A stretch of DNA of 59,505 bases from Arenibacter nanhaiticus (GCF_900141935.1 NZ_FQYX01000023.1:1-59505), one strand, 5' to 3'; shown: positions 20,881 to 30,694, numbered from the stretch's first letter. A program made the numbers and translations. Notes: generated from the sequence alone by a model not told the origin.

Positions 20881-22551
20881 TTATTTTACGTATGCATCCG
20901 AGTGCACTTTGGACACTGCTCTACCGGATGGGTCGTTCAAATTTTTGAAAGCTTCATCCCATTCTAGCGCAATCTGGGTACTACAGGCCACAGAAGCCTC
21001 TTGAGGCACGCACAATGCAGCGGCATCTGAGGGGAAATGTTCTTCAAAAATTGAACGGTAATAAAACTCTTCTTTAGAAGTTGGCGTTTGCAACGGAAAT
21101 CTATATTTAGCATTTGCCAATTGCTCGCTTGTCACCTCCTTATCGACCACCTCTTTTAGGGTATCGATCCAGCTATACCCAACACCGTCCGAAAATTGCT
21201 CTTTTTGTCTCCAGGCAACGCTTTCTGGCAACATATCTTCGAAGGCCTTACGCACCACCCATTTCTCCATACGTTCTCCATTGATCATCTTATCCTGAGG
21301 GTTAATACGCATGGCCACGTCCATAAACTCCTTATCTAAAAACGGCACTCTTCCTTCAATACCCCAAGCTGCCAAAGATTTGTTGGCCCTTAAACAGTCG
21401 TACATATGAAGCTTACTAAGTTTACGTACAGTTTCCTCGTGGAACTCCTTGGCATTAGGCGCTTTATGGAAGTATAAATACCCTCCAAACAATTCATCTG
21501 CACCTTCGCCAGACAACACCATTTTAATACCCATAGACTTAATTACCCTTGCCATAAGATACATAGGGGTAGAAGCCCTTACGGTAGTAATATCATAGGT
21601 TTCCAAGTTGTAAATTACATCCTTGATAGCATCCAATCCTTCTTGGATGGTAAATTTTATTTCGTGGTGAATGGTACCGATATGATCTGCTACTTTCTGG
21701 GCTGCAGCAAGATCAGGAGACCCTTCCAACCCTACCGAGAAGGAGTGCAATTGTGGCCACCATGCATCGGTAGTATCGTCTGATTCAATTCTTTTTTGTG
21801 CATATTTTTTGGCGATTGCCGAGGTCACCGAAGAATCCAATCCTCCAGAAAGCAATACCCCGTAAGGAACATCGGACATTAGCTGGCGGTGTACCGCTGC
21901 CTCCAACGCTTCTTTTATTTCCCGGATACTCGTTTCGTTTTCTTTCACGGCATCGTACTCCATCCAATCGCGGGAATACCATTTCTTAAATTCGCCATCC
22001 TTGCTTTCTAAGTAGTGTCCTGGAGGAAACAGTTGAATTTTTGTACAAGTTCCTTCCAAGGCCTTTAACTCGGAGGCCACATAAAAAGTACCATTGACAT
22101 CCCATCCTATATATAAAGGAATAATCCCCATATGGTCCCTCGCGATAAAATACTCGTCTTTCTCGGTATCATAGATAGCAAATCCGAAAATACCGTTCAT
22201 TTCATCTAAAAAGTCGGCCCCCTTTTCTTTATAAAGCGCTAAAATCACTTCACAATCAGACTCTGTTTGGAAATTATATTTTCCTTCGAACTGCTTTCTA
22301 AGTTCTCTATGGTTATAAATCTCACCGTTAGCGGCCAAGACCAATTTGTTATCTTCACTAAATAAAGGTTGCTTTCCAGATGCAGGATCTACAATAGCCA
22401 AACGCTCATGGGCCATTATGGCCTTATCATTAGCGAATATACCACTCCAATCCGGACCTCTATGTCTAATTTTTTTGGACATTTCTAATAACTGAGGCCT
22501 TAAAACCTCCGTACTTTCCTTAACGTCAAAGGCACAAACTATTCCACACAT
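20881..22551 (-). CDS. asnB: Asparagine synthase B (glutamine-hydrolysing)
   Basis: Cytoplasmic enzyme making asparagine from aspartate, ATP and glutamine. The N-terminal Ntn-hydrolase glutaminase domain starts with the nucleophile Cys2 (MCGIVCAFD) and contains HRGPDWSG and ANGEIYNHREL. The C-terminal synthetase domain has the PP-loop LLSGGLDSSVTSAIA near residue 235 and SGEGADELFGGYLYF. 556 residues is the normal length for the E. coli AsnB type. The downstream hairpin at 20771-20819 probably ends transcription. Confidence 0.97.
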   Translation of the reverse strand: MCGIVCAFDVKESTEVLRPQLLEMSKKIRHRGPDWSGIFANDKAIMAHERLAIVDPASGKQPLFSEDNKLVLAANGEIYNHRELRKQFEGKYNFQTESDCEVILALYKEKGADFLDEMNGIFGFAIYDTEKDEYFIARDHMGIIPLYIGWDVNGTFYVASELKALEGTCTKIQLFPPGHYLESKDGEFKKWYSRDWMEYDAVKENETSIREIKEALEAAVHRQLMSDVPYGVLLSGGLDSSVTSAIAKKYAQKRIESDDTTDAWWPQLHSFSVGLEGSPDLAAAQKVADHIGTIHHEIKFTIQEGLDAIKDVIYNLETYDITTVRASTPMYLMARVIKSMGIKMVLSGEGADELFGGYLYFHKAPNAKEFHEETVRKLSKLHMYDCLRANKSLAAWGIEGRVPFLDKEFMDVAMRINPQDKMINGERMEKWVVRKAFEDMLPESVAWRQKEQFSDGVGYSWIDTLKEVVDKEVTSEQLANAKYRFPLQTPTSKEEFYYRSIFEEHFPSDAAALCVPQEASVACSTQIALEWDEAFKNLNDPSGRAVSKVHSDAYVK

Positions 22552-22763
22552 ACCATCGTTTTTATATCAATTACAAAGCAAAGATGCGATTAATGTTTCA
22601 ATCACAAAACACATTTACGTTTATTGCTTACAATATAAAACCTAATATAGACATATTGCTATATACTGACACTTTTACACTAAATATCCTCCTTCAAATC
22701 CGTCATTATGTAAGTAACAATAATTTATAGTGGCTTTATATAAGGAAATCTAGAAATACTATC

Positions 22764-22771
22764 TAAATTTG
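22764..22771 (+). promoter_or_regulatory. Bacteroidota -7 promoter element for the DUF2911 gene
   Basis: TAAATTTG matches TAnnTTTG exactly and lies 24 bp before the ATG at 22795. Confidence 0.6.
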
Positions 22772-22794
22772 ACCTATAGAAAAACAAACAAAAC

Positions 22795-23334
22795 ATGAAA
22801 AATTTATTTACCATTACTCTAATGATTTTTGCTTTGGCATTCACAAGCACGGTACACGCCCAAAAATTCAGCGGTCTAGATAAGAGTCCGGCCGACATTG
22901 CTTCCTACCCTTCTGACTATAAGGTATCACAAAAATCCATGCGTGTTACATACAGCAGACCACAATTAAAAGGAAGATCTATTTCTGAGCTTGCCCCTGC
23001 CGGTAAGGTTTGGAGAACAGGAGCTAATGAAGCCCCTGAAATTGTATTTTACAAAGATGCTACTATAGGAGGAAAAGTAATCCCTGCGGGTTCTTATGCT
23101 CTTTTTAGTATCCCAGGAGAAAAAGAATGGACTATTATTTTTAATAAAAACTTAAACCAGTGGGGAGCTTACTCCTATGATGATACTGCCGATGTATTGC
23201 GAGTACCTGCCAAGGTAAGCCAAGCACCGGAATCATTAGACGCTTTTTCTATAGCGTATAAGGAAATTGAAAAAGGAGCACATATGGTGATAGGTTGGGG
23301 AAACACTAGAGTGTCCTTGCCAATTACCTTTTAA
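22795..23334 (+). CDS. DUF2911-family secreted protein
   Basis: A 179-residue protein with a signal peptide (MKNLFTITLMIFALAFTSTVHAQ). The DUF2911 signature is clear: VTYSRPQLKGRSI, GKVWRTGANEAPEIVFYKDATIGG, IPAGSYALFSIPGEKEWTIIFNK and NQWGAYSYD. The family is common in Bacteroidota and periplasmic or secreted, and its function is unknown. It has its own promoter and terminator, so it is monocistronic. Confidence 0.9.
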   Translation: MKNLFTITLMIFALAFTSTVHAQKFSGLDKSPADIASYPSDYKVSQKSMRVTYSRPQLKGRSISELAPAGKVWRTGANEAPEIVFYKDATIGGKVIPAGSYALFSIPGEKEWTIIFNKNLNQWGAYSYDDTADVLRVPAKVSQAPESLDAFSIAYKEIEKGAHMVIGWGNTRVSLPITF

Positions 23335-23352
23335 AAAATTCCGTAATTTTAA

Positions 23353-23386
23353 AAAAGCCGAAATCATAGATTTCGGCTTTTTTTTA
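23353..23386 (+). terminator. Intrinsic terminator
   Basis: Stem AAAAGCCGAAATC / GATTTCGGCTTTT with loop ATA and a following T run, 19 bp after the DUF2911 gene. Confidence 0.92.
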
Positions 23387-23578
23387 CTCCTTTACTACTT
23401 CCCACGGCCGTCTTTCATAACTTCCAAGAGCCGTCATTAGGTCTATTCAACTTTTCTTTTCACCGTCACATCTCGCTCGGTATCTATCTAGATTCTTAAA
23501 TACCTATGAATTATCTTTTAAAGGCAGATCGGTAATAAATTCTAGTCTAATAATTATTTTAGGGACCAATAATGAATG

Positions 23579-23586
23579 TATTTTTG
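23579..23586 (+). promoter_or_regulatory. Bacteroidota -7 promoter element abutting the FUSC gene
   Basis: TATTTTTG matches TAnnTTTG exactly and ends only 4 bases before the ATG at 23591. This spacing would start transcription at or next to the start codon. Confidence 0.5.
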
Positions 23587-23590
23587 CAGC

Positions 23591-25840
23591 ATGCTAAAGG
23601 AACGAATCAACTCACTCTATCTGTTTTTTAAAAGCTCCAACTTTTTTCGAGGATTAATCGTTACCATAGCTATTTTAATTCCTTTGACTACACTCATCCC
23701 GATGGGCCATTCGGACTACGCCATCTCTATTGCCATAGGAATCCTATTAAATGCACCAAGCGATATTCCCGGGAGTTTAAAACGAAAGATCAATAGTATT
23801 TTAATAAGCATTGCCCTCACCATGGTGGTGACCTTTATTGTTGCAATAAGCCATCCCTATTTTTGGTTATTACTAGCTGTAATAGCCTTGCTTTCCTTTA
23901 GCATATCGCTATTATCTGTCTATGGCTTTCGTGGCTCTTTAGTTTCCTTTTCTGGACTAATGGCCATGGTGTTAGGTTTGACCACTAAAATTTCGGACAC
24001 CCCTGTATGGATACATATTCTATGTATTGCTATTGGTGGATTATTCTATCTCTGCATTTCCCTTCTCTCTCATTGGATATTGCCTAAAAAGGACGAGGAT
24101 CAATTATTGGCCGACACCCTTGATTTAACCGGCGACTACCTTATTGCCCGCGGGAAGCTGATCACCCAAAAAAATACTAGGGAAGAGAACTTTAAAAATG
24201 TATTTCAGCTACAGACCCAGATCAGTGAAAAACACGAGCTCCTTCGAGAGCTTTTGTTAATGGCGCGAACAAAATCGGGAAGAACACATTTTGATGAAAA
24301 ACGCCTGTTGATATTTATATCCTTAGTAGATATTTTAGAATTGTCCTTGGCAAACAATTTGGAGTACCATAAAATTGATGCCCTGTTTAAGGATCACTCT
24401 CAACACCTACAAAAATTCATCGATGTCAATTTCGTTTTTGGAAACCACTTAAAAGAACTTGCAGAAACCATTTTAAAGAATGACAAAATCCCCAGCAAGG
24501 GCAGCTTACTCCTGGCTTTGGATCAGGCCAATAGTGCCATCGCAGAATATGTAGCAGTAGTTACCCTACCCAAAGCAAGGGAAGGTGCCATCATTTTAAA
24601 AAACCTCTATGACTATTTAGAGCTTCAGCTCCAAAAGATTAGGGCCATACGGCAGGTATTGTCCAATTCTGAACTCACTTCGAGAACAACTTTAAAAAGT
24701 AGTGAGGCCCAGCAGTTCATTACCACGCAAGATTACAGTTCTCGCATTTTTATGGAAAACCTAAGTTTTAACTCACCTATTTTCAGGCATTCCCTACGCT
24801 TTGCGGTAACGGCAACCATTACCTATTTCTTTGGCACCCTATTAGAAATTAAAAACACCTACTGGATTATCCTGACCTTATTGGTGATAATGCGACCAAA
24901 TTACGGGCTTACCAAGGGGCGCTCTATCAACAGAATAGCGGGAACTTTAATTGGTGCCGTTATTGCTGCCGCCATTATATTTATGACCCAAAGCACGGCT
25001 GTTTATTCCATATTGGCAGCCGTTTCCTTAACCTTTGCCCTTTCATTAACACAACAGAACTATCGTTGGGCGGCTGTATTTTTTACTACCACCATCATTT
25101 TTTCATATTCCCTACTTACCCCAAATGCTTTTGAAATTATACAATATAGAGTATTAGATACTGCCATTGGAGCCTTACTGGCCGTAGTGGCCAATTACTT
25201 GTTGTGGCCCAGTTGGGAGTTTATGAATTTAGATCGATTCTTGGTGGCTGCCATCCGTTGCAACACGGACTATTTATTGTCTATAAAGAAGTTTTACCGA
25301 ACCAAAGAGGTGATGGACGTTTCCTATAAGGTAAGCCGGAAACACGCATTTTTAGCCATCAGCAATTTAAATGCTGCTTTTCAACGTATGACCCAAGACC
25401 CTGCATCGAAACGAAAGGCTTGGGAACCGGTCTACGAGATGGTAACCCTGAACAATACCATCCTATCTACCTTGGCCTCCCTTGGTTCCTTTATTCAACA
25501 CCATAAAACCACCGAAGCCTCCGATAATTTTATTACGGTGGTTGACCACATTGAAAACACCCTTTTGGAAACATTGAAACTATTGGATCAAAAAAAGGAA
25601 TTATGTCCGACCGAACAAGAAGCACTTATTCTTGCCCAAGAAAAATTAAAGAACTCCTATGAACTGTTGGTCGAAGAACGCGAGAAAGAATTAAATTTAG
25701 GACATAGCCCAATTAAGGAGGAAATGCTGCTAAATCTTCAGGAAGCACATTTAATTTACAATCAACTAATATGGTTAAAAAATTTGGTAGAGAACTTAAA
25801 ATCCACCACCCATAAATATAGCTCCCATGTTCCCGAATAG
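23591..25840 (+). CDS. FUSC/YccS-like integral membrane protein
   Basis: About 749 residues. Two clusters of hydrophobic helices (about residues 20-170 and 395-540) are separated by a soluble helical region, with a further soluble C-terminal region. This is the layout of FUSC-family proteins (YccS/YhfK, aromatic-acid exporter-like). The second cluster contains FAVTATITYFFGTLLEIKNTYWIILTLLVIMRPNYGLTKGRSINRIAGTLIGA, typical of the family. The substrate is unknown; efflux is inferred. The ATG at 23591 is chosen because the -7 element overlaps the earlier in-frame start. Confidence 0.85.
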   Translation: MLKERINSLYLFFKSSNFFRGLIVTIAILIPLTTLIPMGHSDYAISIAIGILLNAPSDIPGSLKRKINSILISIALTMVVTFIVAISHPYFWLLLAVIALLSFSISLLSVYGFRGSLVSFSGLMAMVLGLTTKISDTPVWIHILCIAIGGLFYLCISLLSHWILPKKDEDQLLADTLDLTGDYLIARGKLITQKNTREENFKNVFQLQTQISEKHELLRELLLMARTKSGRTHFDEKRLLIFISLVDILELSLANNLEYHKIDALFKDHSQHLQKFIDVNFVFGNHLKELAETILKNDKIPSKGSLLLALDQANSAIAEYVAVVTLPKAREGAIILKNLYDYLELQLQKIRAIRQVLSNSELTSRTTLKSSEAQQFITTQDYSSRIFMENLSFNSPIFRHSLRFAVTATITYFFGTLLEIKNTYWIILTLLVIMRPNYGLTKGRSINRIAGTLIGAVIAAAIIFMTQSTAVYSILAAVSLTFALSLTQQNYRWAAVFFTTTIIFSYSLLTPNAFEIIQYRVLDTAIGALLAVVANYLLWPSWEFMNLDRFLVAAIRCNTDYLLSIKKFYRTKEVMDVSYKVSRKHAFLAISNLNAAFQRMTQDPASKRKAWEPVYEMVTLNNTILSTLASLGSFIQHHKTTEASDNFITVVDHIENTLLETLKLLDQKKELCPTEQEALILAQEKLKNSYELLVEEREKELNLGHSPIKEEMLLNLQEAHLIYNQLIWLKNLVENLKSTTHKYSSHVPE

Positions 25841-26037
25841 CAGATTGGTTAACTAGTTGTTTTTCATTTTAGGGCAAGTAGTTTTATGTGTATTTAAAAT
25901 TAAATCCACCCCTAGCTTTAGGACTGATACTTAGTATCCCAAGAAATTCAAAAGCACCATCACTGTCCTTTTTACACCTTACTCCTACTCCTTTTAAAAT
26001 CGAAAAATAATATTTCACAACCAATCCTTTTTAATAA

Positions 26038-26045
26038 TACATTTG
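26038..26045 (+). promoter_or_regulatory. Candidate -7 promoter in the 25841-26170 gap
   Basis: TACATTTG matches TAnnTTTG. It is about 125 bp before the DUF3108 gene and would imply a long leader. I see nothing else in this 330-bp gap. Confidence 0.3.
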
Positions 26046-26170
26046 TCGCCGAAAATCAGCTCATACTTAATACCGTTATATGAAATGAGCATGACCGATA
26101 ACTCGACGTAAATATGTATTCAGCCATGTGAATTACATAGGAGCGTTAAAAAAACAATAAATAGCTACCT

Positions 26171-26935
26171 ATGAAATTAATACTGTCAACACTTTTATTC
26201 TTCTGTTATAGTTATGGGTTTTCACAAGAGAACACCACTGTTAAAAGCGGAGAAAAACTAGTCTATGCTGCTTCCTATAATATCAGCGGCTTACTAACCC
26301 AACTGGCCCAAGTAACTATGGAGGTTCAGGAAGTAAAAACTTCCAAAAGTACCATGTTGCATTTAAAATGCACTGCTGCGACCTTTGAAAAATGGGATAG
26401 TTTCTTTAAGATTCGCGATTTATACGAGGCCTATGTAAACCCAAAAACTTTAAAACCCGTATTGTATAAGCGCGATGTTTATGAAGGGGGCTATATTAAA
26501 AAAGAAAAATATATTTTCAACTACACTAAACGCACCGTAAAAAGTAGTGTCTCTAAGAAAAACGGCATTGTAAAAGAAACTATAGTACCTATAGATTACA
26601 ATACCAACGATGTTATTTCTACGCTGTACCAATTGCGAAACATGGACATTTCAAAGGCCAAACCAGGAGACAAATTATCTTTAAAAGTAATATTCGATAA
26701 TACCGAAAAAAACGTGGCCGTAAAATATGTGGGCAAAGAAGATATTGTACTAAAGGATTTGGGTAAAACGACGTGTTATAAAATTCAGCTCTTGACCCAG
26801 GAAGCAAAACTACAAGGCAAAGGAGAGAACATTATTTATCTAACTGCCGATGCTAAAAAGCTGCCAGCCCTTATAAAATTCAGCATTCCCGTGGGGAGTG
26901 GACAATTAACCTTGATTTCTTCGAAAGGAATCTAA
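26171..26935 (+). CDS. DUF3108-family secreted protein
   Basis: A 254-residue protein with an N-terminal signal peptide (cleavage near YGFSQ). The DUF3108 pattern is visible: GEKLVYAASYNISGLLTQLAQVTMEV, FKIRDLYEAYVNPKTLKPVLYKRDVYEGGYIKKEKYIFNY, and a C-terminal YLTADAKKLPALIKFSIPVGSGQLTLIS. It is probably a periplasmic beta-rich protein of unknown function. A small membrane-protein gene follows 15 bp later, suggesting one operon. Confidence 0.88.
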   Translation: MKLILSTLLFFCYSYGFSQENTTVKSGEKLVYAASYNISGLLTQLAQVTMEVQEVKTSKSTMLHLKCTAATFEKWDSFFKIRDLYEAYVNPKTLKPVLYKRDVYEGGYIKKEKYIFNYTKRTVKSSVSKKNGIVKETIVPIDYNTNDVISTLYQLRNMDISKAKPGDKLSLKVIFDNTEKNVAVKYVGKEDIVLKDLGKTTCYKIQLLTQEAKLQGKGENIIYLTADAKKLPALIKFSIPVGSGQLTLISSKGI

Positions 26936-26950
26936 AAACCATTACTTATT

Positions 26951-27292
26951 ATGAGAAGCATTTTTATTACTGTAGCTTGTCTTGCTACTATTTTAGCCAT
27001 TGTTTTTTTAATTCTCCCTTTGGGAAGTCTCCTGATGATTCCAGCCATAGCAGCCTTATTATTTGGCTACTTAGCCTACAGAATCTCTGATGAACCCAAA
27101 AAGAAATTTCCAAAATTTATTTTGATGGTTACGGCTTTAATATGTCTTGCCGGAATTACAAAGCTGTTTGTTATAAAGGATAAGGTAGAAAACGATGCCA
27201 ACTTTGAAAACCGAATAGAGACGTCCAAAGAGGATGCAATTAAGGAACTTGATGATATCGAAAACGAATTGGAAGAAGATTTAGATTTTTAA
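26951..27292 (+). CDS. Small membrane protein with acidic tail
   Basis: 113 residues, family not recognised. Three hydrophobic stretches (about 1-21, 23-43 and 57-75) are followed by a charged C-terminus rich in Glu and Asp (KEDAIKELDDIENELEEDLDF) that may form a helix. It starts 15 bp after the DUF3108 gene and is followed by a terminator, so it is probably the second gene of a two-gene operon. Confidence 0.7.
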   Translation: MRSIFITVACLATILAIVFLILPLGSLLMIPAIAALLFGYLAYRISDEPKKKFPKFILMVTALICLAGITKLFVIKDKVENDANFENRIETSKEDAIKELDDIENELEEDLDF

Positions 27293-27397
27293 GTCCCAAG
27301 TTTCACCATATCGATTGCCGATGGCCAAAGTCAAGAAAAAAGGCTGTATCCTATTACAATACTAGTTAGGGCTGTATACAACACCGCGCCCCCTTTC

Positions 27398-27433
27398 AAA
27401 AAATACAGCTCTAAAAGCTGTATTTTTTTTTAT
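27398..27433 (+). terminator. Intrinsic terminator
   Basis: Stem AAAAAATACAGCT / AGCTGTATTTTTT, loop CTAAA, with a long T run, about 105 bp after the small membrane protein. Confidence 0.85.
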
Positions 27434-27565
27434 CTTATACAATCATTTTATATTAAAGGATCTAAACAGATCCGTTCGTACCATTTTTAACAACTGACAA
27501 AGCCTAAGAGAGCTCTCCCTAATTTCGCTCCTTAGACTGTTGTTTCCCATAGTGTTTTTTAACTC

Positions 27566-28279
27566 ATGAACAAAGAAGAGCTCCCCAGTATTCCAGATTC
27601 CGATCAATCTCTTTTACAAGCGAAGATTGATAAGCTTACAGCAGAACTGCAGGAGGTGTTACAAAAGCTTTCTGCCTTTGAGAATACCCTCCGTGCCTAT
27701 GTAGCAGATGAGATCATAGCCGAACAAGAGCTGAGCTTACTTTATAAGCAACAAAAGAAAGCGAAGAAAGAAAAACGTTTATCTCAAAAAAAACGCGGTA
27801 AAAACTTTGCGGCACCCACGGGGCTGAAACCAGCCAACCTCACGAAACCTATCGATAAGAACCCTGAAGACCAAAAAGAAAAAAAACGATTGTATCGAGA
27901 AGCGATGCTGTATGTGCATCCGGACAAATTTTCTATGGAAGAAGAAAAATCAGCCTTGGCTACAGAGGTTACCGCTAAACTTATCGACATTTACCAATCT
28001 GGTGATTTGGCCACCTTGCAGGCCTATCACGCCCATATATTCAGCGGTCATGCCCTTATTGCTTCCAAGCCTTTTTTGAAGCCTACTGCCATAGACGGCA
28101 ATACCTATTTAGAAATGGAATTACAAGCACTAAAATCGAAATTAGCCCAAGTCAAAGATAGTTATACCTATAGGGTCCTAACCACTTATGACAATCCCAT
28201 GACCTTTAAGGAAGAATTAAAAGCTTACTATACAGATCGACTTGCCAAATTAAGAAAGCGCACACGGACAAAAGCATAG
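27566..28279 (+). CDS. Coiled-coil protein with a J-domain-like HPD motif
   Basis: 237 residues and no signal peptide. Residues of about 15-75 are a predicted coiled coil ending in a strongly basic stretch (KKAKKEKRLSQKKRGK). Near the middle, KRLYREAMLYVHPDKFS includes the HPD tripeptide that in J-domain proteins stimulates DnaK ATPase, followed by a helix resembling J-domain helix III (TEVTAKLIDIYQSGDLATLQAY). A second helical region and a basic tail follow. It may be a specialised DnaK co-chaperone, which is inferred from the motif only. Confidence 0.65.
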   Translation: MNKEELPSIPDSDQSLLQAKIDKLTAELQEVLQKLSAFENTLRAYVADEIIAEQELSLLYKQQKKAKKEKRLSQKKRGKNFAAPTGLKPANLTKPIDKNPEDQKEKKRLYREAMLYVHPDKFSMEEEKSALATEVTAKLIDIYQSGDLATLQAYHAHIFSGHALIASKPFLKPTAIDGNTYLEMELQALKSKLAQVKDSYTYRVLTTYDNPMTFKEELKAYYTDRLAKLRKRTRTKA

Positions 28280-28365
28280 CTCGTTTGCTTGTCCCCGGCA
28301 TTGATAACAATACGAGGAAGTCTTGGTTAAACCATATTATTTCTGCTTGGTACGTTCCTTTTATT

Positions 28366-28373
28366 TAGTTTTG
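28366..28373 (+). promoter_or_regulatory. Bacteroidota -7 promoter element for the ABC-F gene
   Basis: TAGTTTTG matches TAnnTTTG exactly and lies 22 bp upstream of the ATG. A TTG at about 28347 is suitably placed for a -33 element. Confidence 0.6.
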
Positions 28374-28394
28374 CATTTTTAAAATATAAGCGGT

Positions 28395-30032
28395 ATGATT
28401 TCAGTAGATGCAATTGCAGTAGAGTTTAGTGGCGATACATTGTTTAGCGATGTTTCCTTTGTCATCAATGAAAATGATAAAATTGCCCTCATGGGCAAAA
28501 ATGGAGCAGGAAAATCTACGATGATGAAGATCATCGCTGGAGAGCAAAAGCCTACTCGAGGGCACATCCGTTTCCCTAAAGATGCGGTCATCGCCTATTT
28601 ACCCCAACATTTATTGACCGATGACAATTGTACTGTCTTTGAGGAAGCCTCCAAGGCTTTTCAGGAAATTTTTACGATGCGCGATGAAATAGCGCGTTTA
28701 AACAAGGAATTGGAAACCCGGACAGATTACGAGTCCGATGCCTACATGAAAATCATAGAAAAAGTATCTGACTTAGGGGAGAAATTTTATGCCTTGGACG
28801 ATATCAACTATGAGGCCGAGGTAGAAAAGGCACTTGGCGGTCTTGGCTTTAAACGAGAAGATTTTAATAGACCTACCAGCGAATTTAGTGGAGGTTGGAG
28901 AATGCGAATCGAACTGGCTAAAATTCTTTTACAAAAACCAGACCTTATTCTTTTAGATGAGCCTACCAACCACGTGGATATAGAGTCTGTAATATGGTTG
29001 GAAGACTTTTTATTGAACAAAGCAAAAGCGGTGGTCGTTATCTCACACGACAAGACTTTTATTGACAATATCACCAACCGTACCATCGAAGTAACCATGG
29101 GCAAGATCTATGATTACAAGGCCAATTATACTCATTACCTACAATTGCGTGAAGATAGAAGAAGCCACCAGATAAAGGCCTTCCAAGAGCAACAGAAATT
29201 TATTGCGGACAACCAAGCCTTTATCGATCGCTTTAAGGGTACCTATTCTAAAACCAACCAAGTAACCTCACGGGAACGAATGTTGGAAAAGTTACAGATT
29301 ATAGAGATCGACGAAATAGATACTAGCGCCTTAAAACTGCGCTTTCCACCAGCGGTGCGTTCTGGAGATTATCCGGTAACCGCAGAATCTTTGTCCAAAT
29401 CTTACGGCGATCATATTGTCTTTAAGGATGCCAACCTTTCTATTTCTAGGGGCGAGAAGGTTTCTTTCGTAGGACGGAACGGAGAAGGAAAATCTACTAT
29501 GATCAAAGCGATTATGGGCGAATTGGATTTTGAGGGTAAATGCGAACTAGGGCACAATGTAAAGGTGGGCTATTTTGCTCAGAACCAAGCTTCCCTATTA
29601 GATCCGGAACTCACAATATTCCAAACTGTAGACGAGGTAGCACAAGGCGATATACGCACCCAGATAAAAAATATTTTGGGCAGATTTATGTTTAGTGGCG
29701 ATATGTTGGACAAAAAGGTCAGTGTCCTTTCTGGAGGAGAAAAGACCCGGCTTGCGATGGTTAAATTGTTGTTAGAGCCTGTAAACCTTTTAATTCTCGA
29801 TGAGCCTACCAACCATTTGGATCTTAAATCCAAAGACGTACTTAAAGAAGCCTTGTTAGCTTTTGACGGCACACTGATCCTTGTATCTCACGACCGTGAC
29901 TTTTTACAAGGACTATCGGAAAAGGTTTTTGAGTTTAAGGACAAACGCGTCATTGAGCATTTTGAAACTATTGACGCCTTCTTAAAGCGCAATAGAATCG
30001 AAAATTTAAAAGAAATCGATTTAAAATCCTAA
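28395..30032 (+). CDS. ABC-F family ATPase (ribosome-associated type)
   Basis: 545 residues with two ABC domains and no membrane segments. Domain 1 has Walker A GKNGAGKST, signature FSGGWRMR and Walker B LILLDEPTNHVD. The interdomain linker of about 80 residues is helical and charged (YLQLREDRRSHQIKAFQEQQKFI). Domain 2 has Walker A GRNGEGKST, signature LSGGEKTR and Walker B LLILDEPTNHLD. ABC-F proteins such as EttA and YbiT act on the ribosomal E site; YbiT-like is most likely here. Its own promoter precedes it. Confidence 0.92.
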   Translation: MISVDAIAVEFSGDTLFSDVSFVINENDKIALMGKNGAGKSTMMKIIAGEQKPTRGHIRFPKDAVIAYLPQHLLTDDNCTVFEEASKAFQEIFTMRDEIARLNKELETRTDYESDAYMKIIEKVSDLGEKFYALDDINYEAEVEKALGGLGFKREDFNRPTSEFSGGWRMRIELAKILLQKPDLILLDEPTNHVDIESVIWLEDFLLNKAKAVVVISHDKTFIDNITNRTIEVTMGKIYDYKANYTHYLQLREDRRSHQIKAFQEQQKFIADNQAFIDRFKGTYSKTNQVTSRERMLEKLQIIEIDEIDTSALKLRFPPAVRSGDYPVTAESLSKSYGDHIVFKDANLSISRGEKVSFVGRNGEGKSTMIKAIMGELDFEGKCELGHNVKVGYFAQNQASLLDPELTIFQTVDEVAQGDIRTQIKNILGRFMFSGDMLDKKVSVLSGGEKTRLAMVKLLLEPVNLLILDEPTNHLDLKSKDVLKEALLAFDGTLILVSHDRDFLQGLSEKVFEFKDKRVIEHFETIDAFLKRNRIENLKEIDLKS

Positions 30033-30044
30033 GGGGTTATAGAC

Positions 30045-30073
30045 TTTTATAGGGGCAAAATGCCCCTATAAAA
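30045..30073. other. Perfect 13-bp hairpin between convergent genes
   Basis: TTTTATAGGGGCA / TGCCCCTATAAAA with loop AAA. It lies between the ABC-F and YkgJ-type genes. It has T's before and A's after the stem, the reverse of an intrinsic terminator, so its role is uncertain. Confidence 0.6.
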
Positions 30074-30085
30074 AATTCACTTTTC

Positions 30086-30694
30086 TTAAGCTGTAGTTTT
30101 ATGGCCTTCTGGCAAAGGTCGATACGCATAATAATGCAATACTTCTTCGATCGCTATTTTCATAGCTTTGTTAATAGGCACAATGCTATTCCCTAGTCTA
30201 AAGTCTATTTGATTGAGATGCATGTAATAATCGGTAAAAATAGGCACATAAAGACCTTTTTTCATCGCTTCAACCGTTTTTTCAAAGTTCTCTTTTTGAT
30301 TTTCTTTGATGATCTTACAGGTCACCAATCGCAGTTCTCCCAATTTATCCCTACTGGCACCATACCCGAAAAGGCGACAAATTAATCCACGATACTTATA
30401 TTCACTGCAACTGCCATTTTCCTTTTCCAATACAGAAACAGGCTTATAAAGATGGCAGACCGCAGATTTCCCTGCCTTTAGTTCTTCCAACACCGCCAGG
30501 GGGTCTCCGTGTAAAAAAAGATGAAATGCCCAAGGCAAAAATTCTAATGGGGACGCATTTATTTCCGGATGGTTGCAACATTTGCCACAACCTGCTTTAC
30601 AAGACAGGGAGGATTCTGATTGAAAGGTCGCAATATCTTCCTCTAAGCGACCAAATAAACGTTCTATTTCTTTAACCTTACGTTCTATAGACAT
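30086..30694 (-). CDS. YkgJ-family cysteine-cluster protein
   Basis: 202 residues, cytoplasmic. The N-terminal cluster CKAGCGKCC (C-x3-C-x2-CC) near residue 32 is the family hallmark and probably binds zinc or an Fe-S cluster. Further cysteines occur in SCSEYKYRGLICRLFGYG and VTCKII. The family's biochemical role is not known. It is convergent with the ABC-F gene. Confidence 0.85.
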   Translation of the reverse strand: MSIERKVKEIERLFGRLEEDIATFQSESSLSCKAGCGKCCNHPEINASPLEFLPWAFHLFLHGDPLAVLEELKAGKSAVCHLYKPVSVLEKENGSCSEYKYRGLICRLFGYGASRDKLGELRLVTCKIIKENQKENFEKTVEAMKKGLYVPIFTDYYMHLNQIDFRLGNSIVPINKAMKIAIEEVLHYYAYRPLPEGHKTTA

